DNA of 64,000 bases from Mucilaginibacter paludis DSM 18603 (GCF_000166195.2 NZ_CM001403.1:7366877-7430876), one strand, 5' to 3'. Shown: positions 27,454-36,602, counted from the first letter of the stretch. Notes: generated by a model from the sequence alone, not told the origin. Program-made: numbers and translations.

Positions 27454-28248
27454 ATGCATCGTTGCCTGTTATTTTGTGCGCTCTTTTTTCCCCTATCGCT
27501 TAAAGCACAGGCTTCCCTTCAGCAGCCTTTTAAGGAATGCCGGATCAATGGAAGTACGACTATCTATAACTATAAAACAAAAAAATGGCTGCTTTCTGAT
27601 TCGGCTGACGCGCAGGTGGCTACCTTGCCGGCTTCCACTTTTAAAGTAATCAACATATTGATAGCCTTAGAGACTGGCACCATTAAAGATGAAAATGAGA
27701 TTATTAAATGGCCCGGTAGCACCGATACTACCCTGTACGGTTACCGGCCAGAAATCTACCATGATATTACGGTAAAAGAGGCCTTTCGGGTTTCAGCAGG
27801 CTGGGCCTTTATTGAAATGGCTAAGAAAATAGACCGAAAGAAATATCAGTATTACCTGGATGCCTGTGATTATGGCAACCATAACCTTGCGGAGAAAGGA
27901 GCAGATTTTTGGAACTTCGGGGTATTTGCGATCTCACCTAAAAACCAGGTCGAGTTCCTGATCAAGGTTTACGAGGAAAAGCTACCCTTTTCAAAGCGAA
28001 ATATCGCTATTTTGAAAAACGTTATGGTTACTGATACTGCTCCGGATTATGTTATTCGTTCGAAGACCGGCTGGACGAAAACCAACAACGAGGATCTGGG
28101 CTGGTGGGTAGGCTATGTGCAGCGAAAGGATAATGTTTATTTTTTTGCTACCAGGCTGATTAAGCCAAGAAGTGAAGTGAACGCCAACTTTGGCAACTGC
28201 CGGAAAGAGATCACCCGGAACATTCTGAGGCAGATCAAAGCGCTTTAA
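27454..28248 (+). CDS. Class D (OXA-type) beta-lactamase
   Basis: 264 residues with a signal peptide (about 1-18). Class D motifs are present in order: Ser61-Thr-Phe-Lys64 (PASTFK, with the lysine that is normally carboxylated), Tyr140-Gly-Asn (DYGN), the supporting Trp in DFWNFG, Lys204-Thr-Gly (RSKTGW) and WWVG (217-220). The segment NQVEFLIKVYEEKL and TDTAPDYVI align with OXA-10-like enzymes. The usual S-x-V motif reads Ser114-Ala-Gly, losing the valine that shields the carboxylated lysine. It lies in the periplasm and hydrolyses beta-lactams, if active. No linked regulator or mobile element. Confidence 0.9.
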   Translation: MHRCLLFCALFFPLSLKAQASLQQPFKECRINGSTTIYNYKTKKWLLSDSADAQVATLPASTFKVINILIALETGTIKDENEIIKWPGSTDTTLYGYRPEIYHDITVKEAFRVSAGWAFIEMAKKIDRKKYQYYLDACDYGNHNLAEKGADFWNFGVFAISPKNQVEFLIKVYEEKLPFSKRNIAILKNVMVTDTAPDYVIRSKTGWTKTNNEDLGWWVGYVQRKDNVYFFATRLIKPRSEVNANFGNCRKEITRNILRQIKAL

Positions 28249-28365
28249 TAGTACCGCATAATTGACGATATATGTTTGTTTATTCATAAATTTGATTGGT
28301 AATGCTGCTGTTTTTAAACTACATAGCGTGGCTGATCAATCCAATTTTAAACAATTATTTAACAC

Positions 28366-29841
28366 ATGAAACTGTCAACTTTATTACTCACATCATGTTT
28401 GGTGTTGGCTTCCGCAGGTGTATATCCGCAGGTGCATGCTGTAGAAAAAAATCTTTCCACCCAGTTAAGCCAACCAAGTGATCAAAAGAACCGGTTAGTT
28501 GTATTATCGGATATTGAGGCCGACCCCGATGATAGCGAGTCGTTTATACGTCTACTTTTATATGCTAATGAGATAGATATTAAAGGATTGATTGCCACTA
28601 CCTCCGTGTGGATGAAAACAAGTGTGTCGCCGGAGTCTATCAACAGGTTGATCAAAGCCTACGGTAAGGTGCAGGCCAATCTTAATAAACACCAGCAAGG
28701 TTTTCCTGATGCCGGTTTGTTGTTATCCAAAGTAAAACATGGCATCCCGGCCTACGGTATGGAAGGTATCGGTGATGGTAAAGATTCCGAGGGCTCAGAC
28801 TGGATTATTAAACTACTTGAAGAAAACGATAACCGCCCGCTCTGGATATCGGTTTGGGGTGGCGTAAATACACTTGGCCAATCGTTATTTAAAATAAAGA
28901 AAACCAAAACAGCATCAGAAGCAAAAAGATTAATAGCCAAGTTGAGGGTCTATACCATATCAGACCAGGATGACAGTGGTTACTGGATCAGGACTAATTT
29001 TCCTGATCTGTTTTACATCGTTAGCCCCGGTGATAATTACTCCGGAGCTACCTGGAGTGCAATCAATACCCGTTTCGACAGCATCAATAACGAAACTATC
29101 AGCAATAAATGGATTGCGCAAAATATTCAGCAGGGGCATGGTCCTCTGGGCGCACTATATCCCGATGTATCATGGGGGATTGAAGGCGATACACCATCTT
29201 TTTTATCGCTGATACGAAACGGGCTAAACGATGCAGAGCATCCCGACTGGGGCGGTTGGGGCGGCCGTTACGAATTGTATAAACCTGATTTTGCGCAGGC
29301 AAAAAAAGGGGTTTCCAATATGCCCTTAAAGCCTGAAACCAGGGCCATCTGGACGGATGCCGTTGACGCCTATACACCTTATGAATATGGCGAGTACGGG
29401 CGCGCGGTAAAAGCCGGCAAAGATTTGTTTACCAGCAATAGCGTATCGTTATGGCGCTGGCGCGATGATTTTCAAAATGATTTTGCGGCGCGGATGGCCT
29501 GGTGCACTAAATCATACGCCGAAGCCAACCATCCCCCGGTACCCGTTTTAAACGGCCCCGAAAGCATCACGATAAAGGCAGGAGCAACATTTAGCCTGAG
29601 CGCTTTTAGATCTTACGACCCTGACGGGGATAGCCTGAGTTTTTTATGGTTCAATTACCCGGAAGCCGGCTCCTATAAAACCCTTATTAAAATAAACCAA
29701 CCTGAAAATTCGCATACGGTAAATATAACCGCGCCAAAGGTGGATAAGCCCGAAACTGCACATTTTATTGTAAGGATAACAGACAAAGGGACACCGGCCT
29801 TAACAAGGTATAAAAGAGTGATTGTAACCATTGTTCCATAA
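28366..29841 (+). CDS. DUF1593 nucleoside-hydrolase-like secreted protein
   Basis: 491 residues with a signal peptide (about 1-25). The first domain (about 45-325) matches the DUF1593/Sde182 nucleoside-hydrolase-like family: VVLSDIEADPDDSESFIRLLLYA near its start, TTSVWMKTSVSPESI, and PLWISVWGGVNTL. The aspartates in IEADPDD resemble the metal-binding cluster of nucleoside hydrolases. The C-terminal domain (about 395-490) is the beta-rich Sde182 module (VNITAPKV, FIVRITDKGTPALTRYKRV). These proteins occur in polysaccharide clusters of marine and soil Bacteroidota, but the reaction is not established. It follows the beta-lactamase by 117 bases. Confidence 0.85.
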   Translation: MKLSTLLLTSCLVLASAGVYPQVHAVEKNLSTQLSQPSDQKNRLVVLSDIEADPDDSESFIRLLLYANEIDIKGLIATTSVWMKTSVSPESINRLIKAYGKVQANLNKHQQGFPDAGLLLSKVKHGIPAYGMEGIGDGKDSEGSDWIIKLLEENDNRPLWISVWGGVNTLGQSLFKIKKTKTASEAKRLIAKLRVYTISDQDDSGYWIRTNFPDLFYIVSPGDNYSGATWSAINTRFDSINNETISNKWIAQNIQQGHGPLGALYPDVSWGIEGDTPSFLSLIRNGLNDAEHPDWGGWGGRYELYKPDFAQAKKGVSNMPLKPETRAIWTDAVDAYTPYEYGEYGRAVKAGKDLFTSNSVSLWRWRDDFQNDFAARMAWCTKSYAEANHPPVPVLNGPESITIKAGATFSLSAFRSYDPDGDSLSFLWFNYPEAGSYKTLIKINQPENSHTVNITAPKVDKPETAHFIVRITDKGTPALTRYKRVIVTIVP

Positions 29842-30006
29842 AGGAGGCGCGGGGGGCGCAGTAATTCGATTTTTACAGAAGTTAAGGATGCAAATAGGCC
29901 CTTTGAACAGATAAACAAGATATGTACATTATGTAAGTAAACCAGGTCACTCAGCAGCGTTTCCGCAGAATTCTGCAATTACTACAATCGTATTTTAGCA
30001 CAAACA

Positions 30007-30558
30007 TTATTCAGTTTCGTAGGAAAACTTTACATGGGGTAGGGCTGAAGCAATCTTACTTATTAACTCTTTATTCAAGCAGTTATCGTGAGTGATTTGG
30101 TTAAGAAGATTGAATTGAATGATAGAATCTGCGAATATAGTTGGGTCGTTGAACCTGACATTCTGTAATACAAGATGCTGCACGGGTAAGTTTCTAAAAA
30201 GCCAAAGCTCATCTAATTCCACATATTTGAATTTTAACCACTCTATCTTTTTGAAAGCTAACAACCAATCTGGTATTTTACAATAGGATCTCTTTTCAGG
30301 AGACACGTATGAAAAAGTGTGCTGTAGAACCAATCGCTTCACTTGGTATAACTCTCCCCCTATGGTTTTCGTTAGGTCATCCTGGTTAAAATCAGCGGTA
30401 ATAAATAACATATATGGCACACCATCTAAACCAACTAAAACGCATTTGGGATTGAGATAGAGTATCTTTCCATCGCCATCCACACCGCTGAAATCTGCAT
30501 ATACGGTAGTATGGCTTATCTTTGATACCGGAATTTCATCTTTTTTAGGCTTCCTCAT
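30007..30558 (-). CDS. Unknown LRR-like protein, 183 aa
   Basis: From the ATG at 30558 the protein begins MRKPKKDEIPVSK; an earlier in-frame ATG at 30603 adds 15 residues. No signal peptide. The C-terminal half has spaced leucines and short strands (LVLQHTFSYV, WLKFKYVELDELWLF, LPVQHLVLQNVRF) that look like a degenerate leucine-rich-repeat solenoid. I cannot name a family. It is divergent from the DUF805-FAD gene, with about 100 bases between starts. Confidence 0.55.
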   Translation of the reverse strand: MRKPKKDEIPVSKISHTTVYADFSGVDGDGKILYLNPKCVLVGLDGVPYMLFITADFNQDDLTKTIGGELYQVKRLVLQHTFSYVSPEKRSYCKIPDWLLAFKKIEWLKFKYVELDELWLFRNLPVQHLVLQNVRFNDPTIFADSIIQFNLLNQITHDNCLNKELISKIASALPHVKFSYETE

Positions 30559-30659
30559 GGTAGTTAAGATACAGCTCATATATAATTTACTTATAGCTAT
30601 CACGTTCTATTTTATACAAGCAGTATAATTATAATTGAAAGTAATGATATATTAGCCTA

Positions 30660-32432
30660 TTGCCAATACCATCTATGCGCCTAAAACAAAAGCTACCTGT
30701 AACCTATCTGCTATTTACTTTTAACGGTCGCTTATCAAAAGGAACTTTTTGGCTGGCTTCGCTGTTTTACTGGTGTACCTTTTATGTGCTGTATAATTTA
30801 TTATTATTTGCAATAGCCGAGGGTGCAACCTTTATACTCTACCCATTACTATTCTGGATTGTGATAGCTACATCCATTAAGCGCCTGCATGATCAGGGCT
30901 ATTCGGGCTATTGGCTGTTTACCGTTTTAATACCCGTGCTTGGGCCGGTATGGTTGTTCTGGCGGCTGGGATTTAAGAAAGGTAATTATGCCACAAATCA
31001 ATACGGCTCCGTGCCCGGCTTGGCACCCGATTATTTGAAAAATGATGACGGTAAAGAAATTCCGCACCTAAAAACCGATGAGCGCATTATTGATGATGTA
31101 ACCCGGTTAAACCCGGTATTGGTTGCTAAAATAATGCGTCCGGCTTCTGTTGAGGAAGTGTGCGAAATTGTAAAAAATACTACCGGGGCCATCTCCGTAG
31201 GTGGTGGTCGTTTCAGTATGGGTGGGCAAACTGCCAGTCCGCACAGTTTGCATATTGATATGCGCGGCATGAATAAAGTTTTGGAGTTTTCCGCGACGGA
31301 TAAGCTCATCAAAGTACAAACCGGTATCCGCTGGTGCGATATTCAGCAGTATATAGATGAACATCATCTGAGTATTAAAATCATGCAAACCTATGCCAAC
31401 TTCACGGTTGGTGGCGCATTGAGTGTTAATGCACATGGGCGGTATATGGGTATGGGGCCGGTGGTATTATCCGTCCGCTCTATAAATGTAGTATTAGCCG
31501 ATGGATCGTTAGTACACGCAACACGCACCGAGAATCAGGAAGTGTTTTTTGGCGCGATAGGAGGGTACAATGGCATCGGTATTATTGTGGAGGCCGAATT
31601 GGAACTGGCCGATAACCTGGCCATTAAACGAATTGATAAAAAAATGAAAGTGGAAGAGTATGCCGGGTACTTCTTTAAAACCATACGCGATAATCCACAG
31701 GTAGTTTTCCATAATGGCGATATCTACCCACCAAAATATAAACGTTTACGCGCAGTAAGCTGGATAGAAACCACCGAAAAACCGACAGTTAAAACCCGGC
31801 TGATGCCATTAAAAGAATCGTATCCGCTGGAGCGATATTTCTTATGGTCATTCACGGAAACTCCGTTGGGTAAATGGCGACGTGAGTTTTTGATAGACCC
31901 GCTGATGTTCCGCGGTAAAAAGATACACTGGCGCAACTACGAGGCGGGCTACGATGTAGCAGAGTTAGAGCCACGCTCGCGCAGAGATAGCACCTATGTG
32001 TTGCTGGAATACTTTGTACCTGTTGAGCGTTTTGAGGAATTTGAACAGGCGATGGCCGAAATATTTATCCGCTTTAACGTAAACGTATTAAACGTTTCTA
32101 TTCGCCATGCCAAAGCCGACCCAGGCACTTACCTGGCCTGGGCGCGCGAAGAGGTGTTTGCTTTTGTAGTTTACTACAAGCAACGTACAGACCCGGCCTC
32201 CAAACACGCCGTTGCCGTTTGGACGCGTGAGTTGGCCGACGCGGTAACCGCTGTAAACGGCGCTTACTACCTGCCATACCAAGTACACCCAACTGTACAA
32301 CAGTTTTATAAAGCTTATCCCAACGCTCAAAAACTGTTTGATTTAAAAACCAAATTAGACCCTGACTATAAATTCCGGAACATTTTTTGGGATACTTATT
32401 ATAAACCATTAAAACCACAAAACAATGGCTAA
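30660..32432 (+). CDS. DUF805 membrane domain fused to FAD-linked oxidase
   Basis: 590 residues. Residues about 14-120 are a DUF805 domain with three or four membrane helices (FTFNGRLSKGTFWLAS, then IKRLHDQGYSGYWLF, the DUF805 signature). Residues about 135-310 are a PCMH-type FAD-binding domain (MRPASVEEVCEIVKN; ISVGGGRFSMGGQ; IDMRGMNKVLE; TVGGALSVNAHGRY), and the rest is the substrate domain of the D-arabinono-lactone/L-gulonolactone oxidase type. The position where VAO-type enzymes often carry the flavin-linking His (GxRHS) is Phe here (GGRFS). The fusion tethers the oxidase to the membrane. It overlaps the methyltransferase start by 8 bases and heads a three-gene operon. Confidence 0.87.
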   Translation: MPIPSMRLKQKLPVTYLLFTFNGRLSKGTFWLASLFYWCTFYVLYNLLLFAIAEGATFILYPLLFWIVIATSIKRLHDQGYSGYWLFTVLIPVLGPVWLFWRLGFKKGNYATNQYGSVPGLAPDYLKNDDGKEIPHLKTDERIIDDVTRLNPVLVAKIMRPASVEEVCEIVKNTTGAISVGGGRFSMGGQTASPHSLHIDMRGMNKVLEFSATDKLIKVQTGIRWCDIQQYIDEHHLSIKIMQTYANFTVGGALSVNAHGRYMGMGPVVLSVRSINVVLADGSLVHATRTENQEVFFGAIGGYNGIGIIVEAELELADNLAIKRIDKKMKVEEYAGYFFKTIRDNPQVVFHNGDIYPPKYKRLRAVSWIETTEKPTVKTRLMPLKESYPLERYFLWSFTETPLGKWRREFLIDPLMFRGKKIHWRNYEAGYDVAELEPRSRRDSTYVLLEYFVPVERFEEFEQAMAEIFIRFNVNVLNVSIRHAKADPGTYLAWAREEVFAFVVYYKQRTDPASKHAVAVWTRELADAVTAVNGAYYLPYQVHPTVQQFYKAYPNAQKLFDLKTKLDPDYKFRNIFWDTYYKPLKPQNNG

Positions 32433-33282
32433 TACATCCGAATTTAAAGCAGTATTTAATGATACCAAATGGAGCGATGATTTTTACCGCTTTTTGCAGG
32501 TGATATTTCATTTATATCCCGAGGATAAATTCCATCAACTGATAAAAGAAGAAACCGCTGCCGGCAAAACCGACGAGGAGATTTATAAAGCTGTGCAAAG
32601 CAAGCTTAAAAGCATAAAGCCATTTTTATCAGAATTAACTTATGCATTGCCGGCGCTTAAAAAACAAAAAAAGGAAATAGTTAGGCAAACGCTGGAATTA
32701 TTGGGCGATGTAAAACAGATTAATGGTTATGCCGAGATCGGTTCTACAGGCCGCTATATCAGTCAGCTTAGAAAACAAACCAAAGTTACCGGGCCTATAT
32801 ATCTTATTAATGATTTGGCATCAACCAACTCACCGGGCGATATTATGGAACGCGGTCAATTAGGTAAGTTGGGCACTTTTGTGGATATTGATGGTTATGA
32901 ATCTATCGCCAGTTCAATTATCCCCGATGCCAGCCTGGATGTGGTTACCTGCTACATTGGTTTGCACCATTGCCCGGTAGCTAAACTTGATGGTTTTGTA
33001 AAATCAATCAAGCGTATCCTGCGGCATGGCGGTTCATTTGTTATTCGCGATCATGATGTTAAAACGCCCGGAATGGCCACTTTTGTTTCTTTGGTGCACA
33101 CGGTATTTAATGTGGGATTGAATGAGACCTGGGAATTTGAAGCCAAAGATTTTAAAAACTTTAAACCGGCAGATGAATGGGCGGCTATGATAGAGCAGGC
33201 CGGTTTTAAAGATGCCGGTAAACGCATACTACAGGATAAAGATCCATCAGATAATACCTTAATGCTGTTTACCAAAATATAA
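32425..33282 (+). CDS. Class I SAM-dependent methyltransferase
   Basis: 285 residues, no signal peptide. The SAM-binding motif I is GYAEIGSTGRYI (about 101-112), an acidic residue follows in the expected second strand, and motif post-region DVVTCYIGLHHCPV (about 174-187) is typical of small-molecule methyltransferases. The late RILRHGGSFVIRDHD is the usual strand-5 region. The start overlaps the FAD-oxidase stop by 8 bases and the next gene begins 2 bases after its stop, so translation is coupled. The substrate is unknown; a small molecule oxidised by the upstream flavoenzyme is an inference. Confidence 0.88.
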   Translation: MANTSEFKAVFNDTKWSDDFYRFLQVIFHLYPEDKFHQLIKEETAAGKTDEEIYKAVQSKLKSIKPFLSELTYALPALKKQKKEIVRQTLELLGDVKQINGYAEIGSTGRYISQLRKQTKVTGPIYLINDLASTNSPGDIMERGQLGKLGTFVDIDGYESIASSIIPDASLDVVTCYIGLHHCPVAKLDGFVKSIKRILRHGGSFVIRDHDVKTPGMATFVSLVHTVFNVGLNETWEFEAKDFKNFKPADEWAAMIEQAGFKDAGKRILQDKDPSDNTLMLFTKI

Positions 33283-33284
33283 GC

Positions 33285-34382
33285 ATGAGAAGGCTAAGGA
33301 TACTGACATTCATTGCGCTGCTACTGGCTATCATAACGTTTGTTGTTAAAAACCGGAAGCCGTCTACCGTGCCAGCCGGGAAGGGCTTGTTGGTTGATAA
33401 AGCGTGGCTGGTAACCAATCAGCATCCATTAACACCACAGGCAGCTATACGCCCGCCTGATCAAACTTTTCTGACTTATCCCGAATGGTTCCTTGTGTTT
33501 AGTCCGGCCGAACAGGCAGATTACTTTAAAACCCGCACCTCAACCACATTTCCGTACCTAAAGCATGTCGACCAGCTATGGGGCGGTTATGGTATAATGT
33601 ACCATCAGATCAAAGGTAATTTTGCTTTCAATACCGGCTACCACGTCATGATATGGGTAATTGCAGGCAGTACAACGGTTGAGTACGGCATCAAATCATT
33701 TTACGAGACCATTGTTGGCCGGGTAACCGATACCAGGCCCGGTGAAGAAATGACAGCCGAGGATCAGTTTAACGCCCGTTATGAGCACAGCTACGTGAAA
33801 TTTATTGAAGCTTTGCCATGGTACCAGTACGATTTTAACCATCAGCTTAAAGCGTTGTGGAGCAATACCTCCTTATCCGGTCCGCATTTGCTGCGTAAAC
33901 TGGAAAGGCGCTATTATTTAACCACCGAATTATTAATTAAAAGCGGTTATGGCTGGCTGATTGGCCTCGGCACTAAATCGGCTTACGAAACAGCCTCGCT
34001 GCAAACAGCAGTAGTGATGGATAAGCTGCCTGCTGGGCAGGATACTACCGGTTTTGTGCATCAAATAAAAATATTGCCAAACGGTACGATCCTGGCCAAT
34101 TTACCCCGTTATGCCGAATTTAATAACGCGGTTAGCAAGCTGGCTAAACATGGTGTTGGCTTTACGGAGATAGCCGGAAATAAAGGCGCTATTATGCTTA
34201 CTGTTTTAACCGATAAGTATTTAAATGTAACCGGCAATTATAAAATATTATTCACTCAGCCTGTTTTTACCAAACCAGGTTTAAACAGGGTTGCTGTAGT
34301 AACAACAGTAAAAAACTTAGCTACAGTTTTAAATACTTTTATAACTGATAACGTGACGATTGAGCATGTGTATGACTATTGA
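33285..34382 (+). CDS. Membrane-anchored unknown protein
   Basis: 365 residues. A single N-terminal hydrophobic segment (about 4-22) suggests a membrane anchor or uncleaved signal. The rest is aromatic-rich and compact: TYPEWFLVFSPAEQADYFK, DQLWGGYGIMYHQIK, YETIVGRVTD and ALPWYQYDF. No family or catalytic motif is recognised. It begins 2 bases after the methyltransferase stop, so it is the third gene of the operon and probably acts in the periplasm next to the membrane oxidase. The conserved-looking YPEWF and LWGGYG blocks could be useful search handles. Confidence 0.75.
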   Translation: MRRLRILTFIALLLAIITFVVKNRKPSTVPAGKGLLVDKAWLVTNQHPLTPQAAIRPPDQTFLTYPEWFLVFSPAEQADYFKTRTSTTFPYLKHVDQLWGGYGIMYHQIKGNFAFNTGYHVMIWVIAGSTTVEYGIKSFYETIVGRVTDTRPGEEMTAEDQFNARYEHSYVKFIEALPWYQYDFNHQLKALWSNTSLSGPHLLRKLERRYYLTTELLIKSGYGWLIGLGTKSAYETASLQTAVVMDKLPAGQDTTGFVHQIKILPNGTILANLPRYAEFNNAVSKLAKHGVGFTEIAGNKGAIMLTVLTDKYLNVTGNYKILFTQPVFTKPGLNRVAVVTTVKNLATVLNTFITDNVTIEHVYDY

Positions 34383-34734
34383 TATCAACTGTCTTTCAAT
34401 AGGATGAAAAAGAGATAGCGTTAAAACTACTTCGGGAGCTCGAAGTGATTTTTGCAGGTTTTAGTTTATGAGGAAAAAGGCTGTTTGGCCGAGAAGTATT
34501 TGGTTATTAAATAAGTATTTGAAAATAGGTAAATTAATATCTGTTGTTTTTTTGAGTCCTGCTCACCTTTGCCATCCATCATATTAGGCTGATTTTGCAC
34601 TATTGAACGCTTTTACAGCTGATTAAAAAATTCTGCAAGTTTGATTTGGATAGTTGCTTTTTGCCAAATGACAAATGGTTGCAGTGTTTAAATTTGGAGT
34701 TTTGCCTTATTCAATTATTTATAATAATACAGAA
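34383..34734. other. Intergenic region before the SDR gene
   Basis: 352 AT-rich bases. No terminator-grade hairpin, gene or clear TAnnTTTG word was seen. Confidence 0.4.
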
Positions 34735-35547
34735 ATGGCAAAAATAGCATTAATTACAGGCGCATCGTCAGGGATCGGCAGGGCTACAGCAATCTATCTG
34801 GCGCAAAATGGTTACATAGTATATGGTGCAGCTCGTCGGGTTGATAAATTAGAAACGTTGAAAGAATATGGCATCAAACACCTATTATTGGATGTGACCA
34901 ACGACGAAAGTATTACTCATTGTGTAAATAAGATTTTAGGTGATTCAGGAAGTATTGACATACTGGTTAATGCAGCTGGTCTCGGTTCGTATGGTGCGTT
35001 GGAAGATGTACCCATGGCAGAGGCAAAAAATCAATTAGAAATTAACCTTTTTGGTGCAGCAAGGTTAATCCAGCTTGTATTGCCAGGTATGCGGAAGAAT
35101 AATTATGGAAAGATCATTAATATATCTTCCATCGGCGGTAAAGTGGGTTTGCCGATGGGTAGCTGGTATCATGCCAGTAAATTTGCAATAGAAGGTTTAA
35201 GCGATTCGCTGCGTAACGAAATAAGGCAGTTCGGCATAGACGTTATTGTGATTGAGCCGGGTGGCACCAAGTCCGAAATGATGAGTATCGGCGGTGATGA
35301 CCTCATGCGTGTTTCAGGCCATACGGCTTATCGTAAATTTGCTGAGGCATTAATCAAATCCTATGCGAAAATGGAAAAGGATTCGTCAGAACCCATTGTG
35401 ATTGCCAAACTGATTAAAGAAGGGATTGAAGCAAAAAAACCTAAAACACGATACGTTGGTGGCGCTATGGCAAAACCAATGTTGTTTTTGCGAAAGGTAT
35501 TGTCAGACCAGCTCTTTGACAAATTGCTAATGAGCCAGATGAAATAA
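34735..35547 (+). CDS. Short-chain dehydrogenase/reductase
   Basis: 270 residues from the ATG at 34735, which puts the Rossmann motif at the very N-terminus (IALITGASSGIGRATA); an upstream in-frame ATG at 34675 would add a 20-residue tail without support. The SDR motifs follow: NAAGLG (about 80), INISSIGGKVG, and the catalytic Tyr-Lys in SWYHASKFAIEGL with an upstream Ser. The protein is cytosolic and uses NAD(P)H. It is followed 6 bases later by a Crp-like regulator, so the two are likely one operon. Substrate unknown. Confidence 0.9.
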   Translation: MAKIALITGASSGIGRATAIYLAQNGYIVYGAARRVDKLETLKEYGIKHLLLDVTNDESITHCVNKILGDSGSIDILVNAAGLGSYGALEDVPMAEAKNQLEINLFGAARLIQLVLPGMRKNNYGKIINISSIGGKVGLPMGSWYHASKFAIEGLSDSLRNEIRQFGIDVIVIEPGGTKSEMMSIGGDDLMRVSGHTAYRKFAEALIKSYAKMEKDSSEPIVIAKLIKEGIEAKKPKTRYVGGAMAKPMLFLRKVLSDQLFDKLLMSQMK

Positions 35548-35553
35548 AGCAAA

Positions 35554-36129
35554 ATGGAACAGCTGATTAATTATTTATTGCAGTTTGGGCATTTTAATCA
35601 ACAACAAATTGAGCTGATTAGAAGTAAATTCACCTCAAAGACGATTAAAAAAGATGAGTATTACCATGAAGCCGGAAAAGTAGTCCGGGAAGTAATCTTC
35701 CTGACGGAAGGTATCATGCGTGTATGTTATTACAGCAATAAGGGCGACGAGGTTACCAAGTACTTTTTTGAAGAAAATTGCTTTATCGCGGATATGAATA
35801 GCTTGGATCTGGGTATTCCGGCAGTTGAGTACATACAGGCTGTTACAGATTGTACGTACCTGGTGATATCAAAAAGTGGATTAGAAGAACTGTCGATGAC
35901 GATTATTGGCTGGGATCAAATCGTAGCTAAAATAACTTTTAAAGGTATGGCTGATAAAGTTAACCGGATTAGCCCGATGATGGTGGATGATGCAAAGGAA
36001 CGGTATTTGAAGTTTTTAGATAGTTTTCCGGTACTGGCCAATAGGGTACCGCTTTCTTATCTTGCTTCTTACCTGGGTATCACCCAATCCTCACTGAGCA
36101 GAATACGCAGGAAAATCACGGAGAAATAA
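35554..36129 (+). CDS. Crp/Fnr-family cyclic-nucleotide-binding regulator
   Basis: 191 residues. The N-terminal beta-barrel domain (about 20-115) has the cNMP-binding wording (EYYHEAGKVVREVIFLTEGIMRVCYYSNKGDEVTKYFFEENCFIAD, abbreviated), and the C-terminal helix-turn-helix reads VPLSYLASYLGITQSSLSRIRRKI. It is the short Bacteroidota type with a degenerate ligand pocket, so cAMP binding is not assured. It shares a transcript with the preceding SDR gene and may autoregulate it. Confidence 0.9.
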   Translation: MEQLINYLLQFGHFNQQQIELIRSKFTSKTIKKDEYYHEAGKVVREVIFLTEGIMRVCYYSNKGDEVTKYFFEENCFIADMNSLDLGIPAVEYIQAVTDCTYLVISKSGLEELSMTIIGWDQIVAKITFKGMADKVNRISPMMVDDAKERYLKFLDSFPVLANRVPLSYLASYLGITQSSLSRIRRKITEK

Positions 36130-36246
36130 AGGCATAAAAACTTGTGTAGCGTATTCAAAGAATCTCCCGGATACCACTATCATGATTTGCTATCATTTCT
36201 ATAAGCTTGTCTGAAGAATTAAACACTTTATTTCCGTTGGTAAATG

Positions 36247-36279
36247 TTTGTTTGTACCATAAGTTATGGTACAAACAAA
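36247..36279. repeat. 33-nt near-perfect palindrome
   Basis: TTTGTTTGTACCATAA (36247-36262) is exactly complementary to 36264-36279 with one central base, G36263. With no real loop it looks like a protein-binding or element-end palindrome rather than a terminator. A second short palindrome, CCACGAT/ATCGTGG (36292-36298 and 36301-36307), follows 12 bases later. Confidence 0.7.
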
Positions 36280-36375
36280 TTGTTTCAAAAACCACGATCT
36301 ATCGTGGGGACCAAATAGAGGGTACTATTGTATGATTTTAATTGTATATACTTGTAAGTAAATTATTTATAAAAT

Positions 36376-36602
36376 ATGTGCGGCCTATCTAATCTACTAT
36401 TCCACCTATCAAGCCTGATGATAACTTTATATTGGCTCCAACTCAATTGCAAATACACTGTATTCGCAATTGGGAATGTGCGATAAAATTGCCGGAATAA
36501 TTCTATCTACCGCTTCGAGAATCCGCTACGGCATTTTGGTTCTAATTGATCAGCACTAAATTTAGTGAGGTAATTGCCATAATCTGCACGGGCTTTTCTT
36601 TG
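36376..36602 (-). pseudogene. Decayed DUF1016/YhcG-type nuclease N-terminal fragment
   Basis: Reading the minus strand from 36602 gives a frame with DYGNYLTKFSADQLEP, GFSKR, one in-frame stop (TAG at 36507-36509), then ELFRQFYRTFPIANTVYLQL and SWSQYKVIIRLD before it degrades. This matches the DUF1016 N-terminal domain of YhcG-like PDDEXK nucleases, whose signature is a YG...L...L...GFSxRNL..MRQFY..FP...T....LSWSHY..L run. The stop codon, the absence of the PDDEXK domain and the flanking stops show it is a remnant. Family call rests on my recognition of the motif string. Confidence 0.65.

Noticed and set aside
27201..27455. Minus-strand open frame of 84 codons before the beta-lactamase
   Set aside because: It would share start-codon bases with the beta-lactamase ATG in the opposite orientation and has no recognisable motif.
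36376..36480. Possible SRAP/HMCES gene beginning MCG with an APTQ phrase on the plus strand
   Set aside because: The two phrases are in different frames, and the minus-strand reading gives a longer and better DUF1016-like match over the same bases.
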